A stretch of DNA of 64,000 nt from Natronolimnobius baerhuensis (GCF_002177135.1 NZ_MWPH01000001.1:868001-932000); one strand, 5' to 3'; numbered from the stretch's first letter, positions 1-8,054 are shown. The notes: a model not told the origin generated them from the sequence alone. Translations and numbers: made by a program.

Positions 1-226
1 GGAACACGGCAAACGCCTCGGTCGGTCCGAGAAAGACGATGGGGAGCGCGAAGACGGCAAGCGTCGAGCAAAACTGCAAGACGACTGCGGCCATCATCTT
101 TCGCTCGAGGCTGTCGGCGATACCCAACCTGTCCATCGACGCCCAGAGCAGGGACTGATATCGTCCCCGGATGCTCGAGGGGCGCTCTCCGTTCGGACCA
201 AGGTGGTCCGTCGTCGACGTTGACAT
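1..226 (-). CDS. N-terminus of a membrane protein, probable chemotaxis transducer (partial)
   Basis: Reading leftward from an ATG at 226, 75 residues are open and the gene runs off the left edge. After a polar N-terminus comes LGIADSLERKMMAAVVLQF, then a hydrophobic stretch (about residues 45-70) typical of a first membrane helix. The 'LERKMM-AAV-LQF' arrangement directly before the first helix resembles haloarchaeal methyl-accepting transducers; this is recalled family resemblance, and the HAMP and signalling domains would lie outside the window. It is divergent from the helicase gene to its right. Membrane nature is fairly sure, transducer identity less so. Confidence 0.5.
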   Translation of the reverse strand, partial: MSTSTTDHLGPNGERPSSIRGRYQSLLWASMDRLGIADSLERKMMAAVVLQFCSTLAVFALPIVFLGPTEAFAVF

Positions 227-330
227 GCAGATGAGACTCGCCGAATGGAACCTAAACGGGTCGGGAGTTCCCACAGCGTAGTAATACCGTGGATGGCTAG
301 CCGTCGCTGTAGGCACACACGACCGGCCAA

Positions 331-346
331 GCGAAATCGGTTTACT
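331..346 (+). promoter_or_regulatory. Probable BRE/TATA for the XPB-like helicase gene
   Basis: GCGAAATCGG followed by TTTACT fits an archaeal BRE plus TATA element. The TATA centre lies about 26 bases before the GTG at 369, so the transcript would start at or next to the start codon (leaderless). This spacing supports 369 as the start. Confidence 0.4.
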
Positions 347-368
347 CGCGCCGCTGGTAGGCTCGGCA

Positions 369-2327
369 GTGACTGACGAACGTTCGACAGCGCCGTCGGC
401 GTCGCCCTCGTCGACAGACGAGCAGACCGAGGAGACCGACTCGGCTGCCGAGTCGACGGACAGCGAGGACGAACTGACGATTGCAGACTTTCACGAGGCC
501 AGCCAGCGCGAGGGCACTCCGGTGCTCACCGCCGGCGCAGTGGCCCGAACGCTCGAGTTGCCCCATGACACGGTACACGAGCAACTCGATACCCTCGCCG
601 AGCGTGGCGACCTTGAGCGCCGCTCCGTCTCGAACGATCCGGTCGTCTGGTATCCGAGTGAACTCGAGGACCTGACCGAGCGCGAGCGAGTCGTCGTCTT
701 TCCGAAACGGCGCGAAATCGTCGTCGACCGGCCGGACCAGTTCACGCGCGCCCAACTCGCCCAGTTCGCCCATCTCGAGGATGCAAACGGCGAGGAGGGG
801 TATCGCTACGCGCTCAGACCCGAAGATATCTGGCAGGCCCCCCACGACAACTTCGCGGACCTCGCGCGAACGATGCGCCAGGCACTCGGCCAGCGATCCG
901 ACCCGCTCGAGGAGTGGGTCCAGAGCCAGTGGACCCGCGCCCACCAGTTCCGACTCTACACGCACGACGACGGCTACACCGTGCTCGAGGCGGAGACACC
1001 CGAGGTCATGGGCAACGTCGCCCGGCAGAAATTGGACGAGGAACACGTCCACGCCCCCATCTCGGAAACCGAAGATTGGGTTCACGAGGGCTCCGAGGCC
1101 GCGATCAAGCGCATTCTCTACGAGGCGGGCTACCCCGTCCAGGATCATCGCGACCTCGAGTCGGGCGACGGGCTCGAGATCGACCTCGCGGTGTCGCTTC
1201 GGGACTATCAACAGACGTGGGTCGACCACTTCGCCGAGTCGGGCGAGGGCGTCTTCGTCGGCCCACCAGGAAGCGGGAAAACCGTGGCCGCGATGGGCGC
1301 GATGGCACACGTCGGCGGCGAAACCCTGATTCTGGTGCCGAGTCGCGACCTCGCTCGCCAATGGGCCGAGACGATTGAGGAGTACACGACGCTCGAGTCC
1401 CACCAGATCGGTCAGTATCACGGCGGTCAGAAGAACGTCCGCCCCGTCACCATCGCGACCTACCAGATCGCGGGGATGGATCGCCACCGCTCGCTGTTCG
1501 ACGACCGCGAGTGGGGACTGGTGGTTTTCGACGAGTGCCAGCACGTTCCGAGCGACGTCTACCGCCGGAGTACCCGCCTGCAGTCCCGACATCGCCTTGG
1601 CCTCTCGGCGAGCCCGATCCGGGAAGACGACCGGCAGAAAGAGATCTTCACCCTCGTTGGCCCACCAATCGGCACCGACTGGCAGGCCCTCTTTGAGGCC
1701 GGTTTCGTCGCCGAACCCGAACTCGAGATTCGCTACGTGCCGTGGGGCGAGGACGAACAGCAAAACGCCTACGTCTCAGCTGAGGGCCGCAAGAAGTACC
1801 GCATCGCCGCCGAGAATCGAGGGAAGATCGACGAGGTTCGCTATCTGCTCTCGGCTCATCCCGACTCGAGGGCGCTCGTCTTCGTCGACTATCTGGATCA
1901 GGGCCACGAACTCGCCGACGCGCTCGAGGCACCCTTCATCAGCGGCGAAACGCGCCATCACGAGCGCCGCCGGCTGTTCGAGGAGTTCCGGCGCAACGAA
2001 CGCGACCTACTGATTATTTCTCGAGTCGGTGACGAGGGGATCGACCTCCCGACGGCGGATCTGGCGATTGTCGCGTCCGGACTGGGCGGGTCCCGTCGAC
2101 AGGGCACACAGCGTGCCGGCCGGACGATGCGCCCCGCCGGCGGCGCGCTAGTCTACGTGCTCGCGACGCGTGGCACGCGCGAGGAGGATTTCGCCCGCCG
2201 GCAACTCCAGCACCTCGGTCGAAAAGGGATGACCGTCCGCGAACAGACGGTCGAGCGAACGGATGAGTCAGCAGACGAGGACGATGACGCGCCACAAGAG
2301 GAAGGCGACTCGAGCGACGCGGCGTAG
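369..2327 (+). CDS. XPB/Rad25-like superfamily 2 DNA helicase
   Basis: 652 aa, GTG start. A Ser/Asp/Glu-rich tail (1-35) precedes a winged-helix-like segment (about 36-100) and a domain resembling the damage-recognition region of archaeal XPB. The helicase core has Walker A GPPGSGKT at 298-305, DECQ at 388-391 in the DEAH position, LSASPIR as motif III, and a C-terminal RecA domain ending in a QRAGRTMRP motif VI. Archaeal XPB homologues are ATP-dependent helicases linked to nucleotide excision repair, often paired with nuclease Bax1; no Bax1 gene lies alongside here. The gene ends 3 bp before the convergent ATPase gene. A general SF2 helicase is the fallback reading. Confidence 0.85.
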   Translation: MTDERSTAPSASPSSTDEQTEETDSAAESTDSEDELTIADFHEASQREGTPVLTAGAVARTLELPHDTVHEQLDTLAERGDLERRSVSNDPVVWYPSELEDLTERERVVVFPKRREIVVDRPDQFTRAQLAQFAHLEDANGEEGYRYALRPEDIWQAPHDNFADLARTMRQALGQRSDPLEEWVQSQWTRAHQFRLYTHDDGYTVLEAETPEVMGNVARQKLDEEHVHAPISETEDWVHEGSEAAIKRILYEAGYPVQDHRDLESGDGLEIDLAVSLRDYQQTWVDHFAESGEGVFVGPPGSGKTVAAMGAMAHVGGETLILVPSRDLARQWAETIEEYTTLESHQIGQYHGGQKNVRPVTIATYQIAGMDRHRSLFDDREWGLVVFDECQHVPSDVYRRSTRLQSRHRLGLSASPIREDDRQKEIFTLVGPPIGTDWQALFEAGFVAEPELEIRYVPWGEDEQQNAYVSAEGRKKYRIAAENRGKIDEVRYLLSAHPDSRALVFVDYLDQGHELADALEAPFISGETRHHERRRLFEEFRRNERDLLIISRVGDEGIDLPTADLAIVASGLGGSRRQGTQRAGRTMRPAGGALVYVLATRGTREEDFARRQLQHLGRKGMTVREQTVERTDESADEDDDAPQEEGDSSDAA

Positions 2328-2330
2328 GCG

Positions 2331-3731
2331 TCACCGGTAGGCGTTCACGATGTCCGTCGGGGTGAATAGTGAGATGTCGTCTCGTTCTGCAGCCGTCTGT
2401 TGCAACCCCTCAGAAAAGCCGGATCGACAGAAACAGCAGTACTGCGGTGTCGACTCGCCACCGTTCGGTGGCGTCCACCGAATCTGTGCGGTGCTGCGCT
2501 CGAGGTCGGCCAGATCACCCTCATCCATTGGTCGGGTTGTGTACTTACACTCGCCAGCGACGAGCGTGCCATCGCCGCCGAGTCCGACGACATCGAGTTC
2601 GTGGTGATCGTGCCACCAGTAGCCGATGCCGTGATACGTTTTTGGGACGAGTTCCGGGAGCGCTTGCTGGCACACTCGTTCGAACATGGTGCCCATATAG
2701 GACGAGAACGTCGGCTCGACGAGTTGCTCGTAGGCGTCATCGCCAAGTTGGGCGAGTTTTGCTTGCTGCCCGTAGACGTACTGGAACCAGAACTGAAACA
2801 GCGGTTCCCGGAGTCGATAACGACTCTTTCTGGTCGTTTGCGGATTCGCCGTAACCGGGGTATCTCGTTCAATGAGTCGCAGTCGGCGGAGCTTCGAGAG
2901 GTACGAACCCACCGAATTCGATTCGATTCCAGCGAACCCGGCAATTTCACTCACCTCGCGTTTGCCCGTGGCGATGGCCCGAAGAATCGTATAGTAGGTT
3001 TGTGGGTCCCGAATGCCAAACTCCGTCCGAAGGAGGAACTCGGGTTCGTTGTGCAAGACGCCGTGTTCCGACAGAATATGTGTCTGGATATTTTCCGCGA
3101 GGGTACTCGACTGCGTCAGCGCCTGTAGATAGTACGGCGTTCCACCGAAGACGCCCCACGACCGGATGATCGAGTCAGGTTCCGAGTTCGGATAGAACCG
3201 CCGCGCGTCCCCAAACTCGAGCGGTGGTAAGTCAATTGCCCCGGTTCGTCGACCGTACAGCGGACTGCCGCCGCCCAGCACTTTCTCTTCCATGATGCTG
3301 ATCGACGAGCCGACGAGAACGAGCGTCATCGACGTCTCCTCGAGGTGCATGTCCCAGACTCGCTGGAGTTTCGACGGCAGGGACTCATCCGATTCGATTA
3401 GGTATGGAAACTCATCGAGGATAACGATAGTATCCTGCTGGCCGAGCGTTCGCAACACTGTCTCCCAGTCGCGTTTGAGATCCTCGATGAGGGGAACCGT
3501 CTCGCTGGCCGTTTCGACGAAGTCCTCGAGTTGGACGGCTGCAGTCTCTTCGGTTGCCTGCCAGTATACGGCATCGTCGCGCTCACCGATTGCCTCACGA
3601 ACGAGTGCGCTTTTGCCGAGTCGGCGACGCCCGTACACAACGAGCAAATCGGCCGTCTCCCGGTCAAACCGCGACCGCAACAGTTCGAGTTCGTCCTCGC
3701 GATTGACGAACTGCGGATGGGACATACACAC
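2331..3731 (-). CDS. Archaeal AAA ATPase with wHTH and DUF234-type nuclease-like C-terminus
   Basis: 466 aa; ATGs at 3731 and 3725 are both usable. The N-terminal P-loop NTPase has GRRRLGKS at 34-41 (Walker A) and VILDEFPYL (Walker B). A winged-helix region follows (about 255-320), then a C-terminal domain with ELDVVGLGGDGTLVAGECKY, which matches the spacing of a PD-(D/E)xK nuclease core (D...ExK). This order is typical of the archaeal ATPase family with a DUF234 C-terminus, whose role is poorly known; links to mobile elements or DNA processing are suspected. The gene stands alone, and its promoter carries two tandem palindromes, implying its own regulation. Confidence 0.85.
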   Translation of the reverse strand: MCMSHPQFVNREDELELLRSRFDRETADLLVVYGRRRLGKSALVREAIGERDDAVYWQATEETAAVQLEDFVETASETVPLIEDLKRDWETVLRTLGQQDTIVILDEFPYLIESDESLPSKLQRVWDMHLEETSMTLVLVGSSISIMEEKVLGGGSPLYGRRTGAIDLPPLEFGDARRFYPNSEPDSIIRSWGVFGGTPYYLQALTQSSTLAENIQTHILSEHGVLHNEPEFLLRTEFGIRDPQTYYTILRAIATGKREVSEIAGFAGIESNSVGSYLSKLRRLRLIERDTPVTANPQTTRKSRYRLREPLFQFWFQYVYGQQAKLAQLGDDAYEQLVEPTFSSYMGTMFERVCQQALPELVPKTYHGIGYWWHDHHELDVVGLGGDGTLVAGECKYTTRPMDEGDLADLERSTAQIRWTPPNGGESTPQYCCFCRSGFSEGLQQTAAERDDISLFTPTDIVNAYR

Positions 3732-3748
3732 ACTCCGAGGCCACAGAC

Positions 3749-3788
3749 GAAAATACTGACGATTAGCTTAATCGTGATTAGCTTAATC
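3749..3788 (-). promoter_or_regulatory. Promoter with tandem palindromic operator of the AAA ATPase gene
   Basis: GATTAGCTTAATC occurs at 3761-3773 and again at 3776-3788. Each copy is a perfect inverted repeat (GATTA-GCT-TAATC), the period is 15 bp, and a half-copy GATT follows at 3791. On the minus strand a TATA-like AGTATTTTCG (3749-3758) lies about 23-25 bases before the ATG at 3731. The palindromes therefore sit just upstream of TATA, where a repressor or activator dimer would bind. Direct sequence observation; the binding protein is unknown. Confidence 0.6.
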
Positions 3789-3824
3789 GCGATTTTACTA
3801 TCTGCTCTCGTGACGGCGTTCGTG

Positions 3825-4142
3825 TTAGCCCACCTCCATCACCGGCGGCGCGTCCGGTTCGACCGCTTCCACTCGGTCGACGCACTTCACGCCGAACCCG
3901 TCCTCGAGGGCACGCTCGCAGCAGGCGACGGTTTCGGCGTCGGTGAAGGCCACTCGAGCGTCGAGTGCGACGGTCGTATCGTTGAGACTTGGTGAGACCT
4001 GCTTGATGTCGACATCGGCGACGTGGTCGACGGTGTCGACGCGTTCGACGACGACCAGTGCGCCGTCGGCGAGGCTCCCCGTGGCGCTGAGTGGAACGCG
4101 AACGGTAAGCGATACCTCGACCTGCAGTGTGAGTGCGGTCAT
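3825..4142 (-). CDS. Small hypothetical protein
   Basis: 105 aa, acidic, no membrane segment or signal peptide. It alternates short hydrophobic beta-like stretches with Asp-rich turns and has a Cys-Cys pair plus a further Cys (ACCERALEDGFGVKCVDRV) near the C-terminus. I do not recognise the family. Composition and codon use fit the neighbourhood, so it is probably real. It is transcribed away from the structured intergenic region 4150-4498, which would be its 5' side; that region could be a long leader for this gene or an independent RNA. Its stop is 94 bp from the ATPase gene start. Confidence 0.6.
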   Translation of the reverse strand: MTALTLQVEVSLTVRVPLSATGSLADGALVVVERVDTVDHVADVDIKQVSPSLNDTTVALDARVAFTDAETVACCERALEDGFGVKCVDRVEAVEPDAPPVMEVG

Positions 4143-4149
4143 AGGTCCC

Positions 4150-4498
4150 CGTCGAGAGTCGAACTCGACGCTCGAGCGCTGGTCGGCGCTCGCGTGGTGG
4201 CCAGTACACTACGGGGACGGCATCCCCGCTGGCCGGACGTAGAACACGCAGACGGGACCACCCGTCAGCGGTGAGAGACTCCGAAAAACGGCGTCATCGG
4301 TTCCGTCCGGCCAGCGACGATTATACGGCGCGGACGGACGCGATTGCGACTCCAATCGAACTCGAGTGGAGTGCGTGACCGAGATCCCGTCCACGGCCGA
4401 TGGCCTCGAGCCAGGTGCCGAGGCCATAACGGGTGCAACGCCCACTGCTCGCCGCGAGTGCAAGCAGGCCATTGTGGCGAGTGAGCGTTTTCGGGATC
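4150..4498. ncRNA. Candidate structured RNA region (series of perfect hairpins)
   Basis: No convincing long reading frame, but a dense series of perfect inverted repeats. They are: 7-bp stem 4150-4156/4164-4170; 7-bp stem 4173-4179/4186-4192; 6-bp stem 4199-4204/4229-4234 enclosing GGGGA/TCCCC; 13-bp stem CGCTGGCCGGACG at 4227-4239 with its exact complement at 4304-4316, enclosing GACGGG-ACCA-CCCGTC; 9-bp stem ATGGCCTCG/CGAGGCCAT near 4400-4428; and GATCCCG at 4383-4389 with CGGGATC at 4492-4498. I could not match it to RNase P RNA, SRP RNA or a tRNA. An AT-rich promoter-like stretch lies at 4500-4560. Strand is undetermined; minus would make it a leader of the gene at 3825-4142. Confidence 0.45.
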
Positions 4499-4500
4499 AT
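4321..4500 (-). CDS. Possible 59-aa small protein (doubtful)
   Basis: An ATG-to-TAA frame of 59 codons starts MIPKTLTRHNGLLALAAS and ends IGVAIASVRAV. It follows the AT-rich stretch at 4500-4560 that could serve as a promoter. The product is basic and Arg/His-rich, unlike typical haloarchaeal proteins, and the frame overlaps the inverted repeats described for 4150-4498. It is either a genuine small protein or a by-product of a structured RNA; I favour the latter. Confidence 0.2.
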   Translation of the reverse strand: MIPKTLTRHNGLLALAASSGRCTRYGLGTWLEAIGRGRDLGHALHSSSIGVAIASVRAV

Positions 4501-4647
4501 CGATCAGCGAACCTGTTTCAACGATTATGCGCAATTGACATAATTGTTGTTGTAGTGTGTGCACACCCACCATGGTATCGCCCATGAGGCCAACGTTCAA
4601 GGGACCGCGTTCGAACTGTATGTAGCATGAACGACGCGGCCCCGCTC

Positions 4648-4654
4648 GAGGTGA
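4648..4654 (+). promoter_or_regulatory. Shine-Dalgarno sequence deciding the HerA-like start
   Basis: GAGGTGA, a good match to the archaeal anti-SD complement, lies 7 bases before the GTG at 4662. A 12-codon upstream frame starting with ATG at 4627 ends in a TGA overlapping that GTG (GTGA), an arrangement compatible with translational coupling. Confidence 0.45.
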
Positions 4655-4661
4655 GGATGCG

Positions 4662-6686
4662 GTGAGCGACGACGAGCAACGGAAGGTTCTCGTCGGCGAG
4701 ACGGACGACGGCCACGACCTGTGGCTCCCCGTCGTCGAACTGCTGACCGGACGCGGATTCGTCACCGGGAAATCCGGGTCTGGGAAGTCAAACACCGCCT
4801 CGGTGATCGCCGAGGAACTGCTCGAGGCTGGCTTCCCCCTCCTGATCATCGACACGGACGGCGAGTACTACGGCCTCAAAGAGGAGTACGAAATGCTCCA
4901 CGCGGGCGCGGACGAAGAGTGTGACATTCAGATCGGCCCCGAACACGCCGAACAGATGGCGGCGCTTGCACTCGAGGAGAACGTGCCGATCATCCTCGAC
5001 GTGTCGGGGTATCTCGACGAGGGCGTGGCGGACGAACTCATCAAGAAGGTCGCCCAGCAGCTGTTCGTCAAGGAAAAGAAACTGAAGAAGCCGTTCTTGC
5101 TCGTCGTCGAGGAGGTTCACGAGTACATTCCCGAAGGTGGCGGCGTCGGCGAGACGGGCAATCTCCTGATCAAGATCAGCAAGCGCGGCCGGAAACACGG
5201 CCTCGGTATCGTCGGCATCAGCCAGCGCCCCGCCGACGTCAAGAAGGACTTCATCACGCAGGCGAACTGGCTCGTCTGGCATCGCCTAACCTGGGACAAC
5301 GATACGAACGTTGTCGGCCGAATTATCGACACCGAGTACTCGGAACTCGTCTCCGAGTTGGGCGACGGACAGGGGTTCGTCCAGACCGACTGGACAAATG
5401 TCGAGGTCCAAAAGGTCCAGTTCCGGCGCAAACGAACCTTCGACGCCGGCGCAACGCCGGGACTCGACGACTTCGAACGACCCGAACTCAAGTCCGTTTC
5501 GGAAGCGCTCGTCGGCGACCTCCAGAACATCTCCGAGCGTAAAGAACAGGAAGAAAGTCGCATCCTCGAACTCGAGAACGAACTCGAGAAAAAAGAGAAA
5601 CGCATCGAGACCTTAGAGGACGACCTCGAGTCCGCACGCGATATTTCGAACGCCGCAAAGCAGATGGCTGATGCGCTGACCAAGCCCGAACTATTCCAGA
5701 CGCAACTGCCAACGGGTGACGACGGCGAACGCCGACTTCACGACGAAATTCTTGCACTCGAGGACGAACGCGACGACCTCGAGGAGACCCTCGAGACGCG
5801 CGACCAGCGCATTGAAACCTTGGAGGGCGACCTCGAGTCGCGAGCGGAGACGATTCGTCGTCTTCGCGAGGTGAACCAGAGCCTTCGCGAGCAACTTCAG
5901 GAGTTGGCATCGCGGGCGGCGGCCAACGAACTTGACGCTGATGCGGCCGAGGAGATTCTCCAGGTGAGTGGCGATCCACTCGAGTTCGGCTATACGGATG
6001 TCGACAACGAAGACGATGATTCGGAACTGGTGGTCGCCGGTCAACAGGATGGAGACCGCGCCAGCAGCGCACGCGGGACGGACGCAACTGCCGGGCCACT
6101 TTCGGGTTACGAAGGTGGCAACTGGCCGACCGTGAGTCGTGAACGGAATCTCGAGCGTGACGAGACCAACGACGACTCGATCACAGTCGCTGGCGAGGAT
6201 GCAGCAACTGACGACGACCGTCAGGCAGCAACCCGTGGCTACGCCGACCTCACCCACGCCGACAGCGAGCCAGACTCGAGTCAGGGCGCAGACTCCCGAC
6301 CTCGAAGACGGACTCAAACTGCGAGTCCATCGGGACAGTGGTCGACAGCGATTTCGACGCTCGCCGACCGCCTCGAGACAGAGTCAGTCGACACCGAACT
6401 CGAGCGTGCAAGCGAGCGCTCGCAGTGTTCACTCGAGACGACCGAGGCGATTCTCGCCGTTCTCGTCCGCGAGGGGCCACTCGAGGTTGTGCCGCTTGCC
6501 GAACAGGTCGACCGGTCGACTGTCGCCGTCCAGAGTCTCCTCTCGGAGTTGCGAAGTGAAGGGCTCCTCAGTCGGACCGACCAGCGAACCTACGGCCTCG
6601 AGGCGGACGTTCGGTCAGCGCTCGTTCCCCCCGAGGATGAGCCAGTAATGTCTGGTGAGGATAGCGGAGATGAGCAAACGAATTAG
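4662..6686 (+). CDS. HerA-like ATPase (DUF87) with coiled coil and C-terminal wHTH
   Basis: 674 aa, GTG start supported by an SD sequence. The N-terminal FtsK/HerA-type ATPase domain has GKSGSGKS at 36-43, LLIIDTDGEYYGL, a VVEEVHEYIP Walker B and a SQRPADVKK segment. From about 285 to 430 a charged heptad-rich region (ELENELEKKEKRIETLEDDL and similar) should form a long coiled coil. A low-complexity acidic linker follows (about 455-560), and the last 90 residues look like a winged helix. Classical HerA works with nuclease NurA in DNA end resection, but no nurA is adjacent and the coiled coil plus wHTH are not standard, so a different DNA-bound motor role is likely. Confidence 0.8.
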   Translation: MSDDEQRKVLVGETDDGHDLWLPVVELLTGRGFVTGKSGSGKSNTASVIAEELLEAGFPLLIIDTDGEYYGLKEEYEMLHAGADEECDIQIGPEHAEQMAALALEENVPIILDVSGYLDEGVADELIKKVAQQLFVKEKKLKKPFLLVVEEVHEYIPEGGGVGETGNLLIKISKRGRKHGLGIVGISQRPADVKKDFITQANWLVWHRLTWDNDTNVVGRIIDTEYSELVSELGDGQGFVQTDWTNVEVQKVQFRRKRTFDAGATPGLDDFERPELKSVSEALVGDLQNISERKEQEESRILELENELEKKEKRIETLEDDLESARDISNAAKQMADALTKPELFQTQLPTGDDGERRLHDEILALEDERDDLEETLETRDQRIETLEGDLESRAETIRRLREVNQSLREQLQELASRAAANELDADAAEEILQVSGDPLEFGYTDVDNEDDDSELVVAGQQDGDRASSARGTDATAGPLSGYEGGNWPTVSRERNLERDETNDDSITVAGEDAATDDDRQAATRGYADLTHADSEPDSSQGADSRPRRRTQTASPSGQWSTAISTLADRLETESVDTELERASERSQCSLETTEAILAVLVREGPLEVVPLAEQVDRSTVAVQSLLSELRSEGLLSRTDQRTYGLEADVRSALVPPEDEPVMSGEDSGDEQTN

Positions 6687-6692
6687 TCACCG

Positions 6693-7865
6693 TCAGCGCC
6701 GAAGCTGTGTTCCGACGTCTTCTATTGCGGCTGCATCGACGTGCTGGTGGACTGGCAGTGCGACGATTTCTCTCGAGAGACGGGTTGCCACCTCGTAGGC
6801 AGGGTCCTCGAGAACACTCCGAGAGAGTCGCGGCCAGTTGTATGCGCCGCCAGCCCCGGCGCGCTGGAGTTCCGTCAGGAACTGCTGTGGCTCGTCGGCT
6901 CGAACGGGCATCGCCTGCGGGCAGATGCCACGTGGCAGAGAGTCATAGACGAACTCGAGGTCGTCGCGGCTGGCGAGCAGTCGCTGCCAGGTCTGATAGT
7001 TCGTCCGGCGGCGGGTTCGAATCGTGTCTGGAGTCGATTCCTCGAGGATATGGGCAGTGAGTCGTGACATCTGTCGTTTGCCTTCCTCGTACCGTTCGTG
7101 TGGGCCGCCAACTGCTGGGGTGTCATCGTCCTCAGTTGCAAACATGGCATCGAGCGAGTCACGAATCGTTTCGTTCCCATCGAGGAGGTTCTGGACGACA
7201 GATTTGACGATAAACTGGCAGTCGGAGACGTCGAGTCCATCGCGAACGCCGGCAATCGGTGATGGCTGGAAGTTCTCGATGGTCTCAGCATCGTTTTGAA
7301 AGAGCACTGCGCCGTTTGGAACCGGCAGGAGTTTCCAGAGGCTCGTGATCCCAAGATGGCCACGGGTTCCGAGTAGTGTCCCATTGTCGACGCTCAATGG
7401 GGCATGAGCATTGTCATCAATGTGATAGCAGTCGTACTCATCGACGAGTCGGTGGAGTTCCTCGAGTCCGGGCTGTGGAAATCCGAAGTAGTTGACCGAC
7501 ATGATAGCCGCCGTGTTGGCGTCGATGCGTTGCTCGACGTCGACGAAATTCGGCGCGAACGAGGATTCGACACGATAGTATCGCGACTCGAGGCCGAGTT
7601 CGTGAAACGGCTCGACGACGGCATCTGGGACGTATGCCGGAATGAGGACGTTTTCGCCCGGTTCGACGAGTCCGGCGAGTCCGTCGCGCAGTGCTACCTT
7701 CCCTGCACCATAGAAGGTGTACGCTGCTGAATACTCTTCGAGGAACGAGTCGACGCCTGTTGGACTCGAGTGGTGTCTCGAGAGTGACCGGATCGACAAC
7801 GATGGTCCTGCACTGATCATATGAGACAACGGTTCCCAGTCAGTGATCCCCCGATCATCAACCAT
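6693..7865 (-). CDS. DegT/DnrJ/EryC1/StrS-type PLP aminotransferase
   Basis: 390 aa. The sequence follows the fold-type I sugar aminotransferase pattern: an N-terminal YTFYGAGKVALRDGL segment, IPAYVPDAVVEPF, a PLP-phosphate region, IDDNAHAPLS at 149-158 carrying the pyridine-binding Asp, and SLWKLLPVPNGAVL with Lys178 as the likely Schiff-base residue. Family members transaminate keto-sugar nucleotides for surface polysaccharides. The segment around Lys178 is not the textbook one, so substrate prediction is unsafe. It ends 6 bp from the HerA-like stop (convergent) and diverges from the phosphodiesterase gene. The 189-bp spacer 7866-8054 holds GTTATAC about 20-25 bases before this ATG. Confidence 0.75.
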   Translation of the reverse strand: MVDDRGITDWEPLSHMISAGPSLSIRSLSRHHSSPTGVDSFLEEYSAAYTFYGAGKVALRDGLAGLVEPGENVLIPAYVPDAVVEPFHELGLESRYYRVESSFAPNFVDVEQRIDANTAAIMSVNYFGFPQPGLEELHRLVDEYDCYHIDDNAHAPLSVDNGTLLGTRGHLGITSLWKLLPVPNGAVLFQNDAETIENFQPSPIAGVRDGLDVSDCQFIVKSVVQNLLDGNETIRDSLDAMFATEDDDTPAVGGPHERYEEGKRQMSRLTAHILEESTPDTIRTRRRTNYQTWQRLLASRDDLEFVYDSLPRGICPQAMPVRADEPQQFLTELQRAGAGGAYNWPRLSRSVLEDPAYEVATRLSREIVALPVHQHVDAAAIEDVGTQLRR

Positions 7866-8054
7866 ACGCGCATTAGATCGTATAACCCGAACAGGACCTT
7901 TAGTGATGGGGTCGATACGAGTGGTGGTGTCGTGACAGGCATCGCTTACACCGCTCAGACGCCGTGAGATCGGTGGTCCAATATCGGGTGAAAACGCGTC
8001 TTACAGTCAAAAAGCACTCGCATAACAAAGCCGGGTGACCGCAATCGACACCGT

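Noticed and set aside
342-1763. 473-aa minus-strand open frame
   Set aside because: Lies antisense to the XPB-like helicase gene; long open shadows are normal in high-GC haloarchaeal DNA and its sequence has no motifs.
4209-4472. 87-aa minus-strand frame in the hairpin region
   Set aside because: Composition is Arg/Pro/Ser-rich and non-acidic, and it cuts across several perfect stems; better explained as structured non-coding sequence.
4150-4500. RNase P RNA or SRP RNA
   Set aside because: I looked for the conserved RNase P core segments and the SRP helix 8 GGAAGG-type loop on both strands and did not find them.
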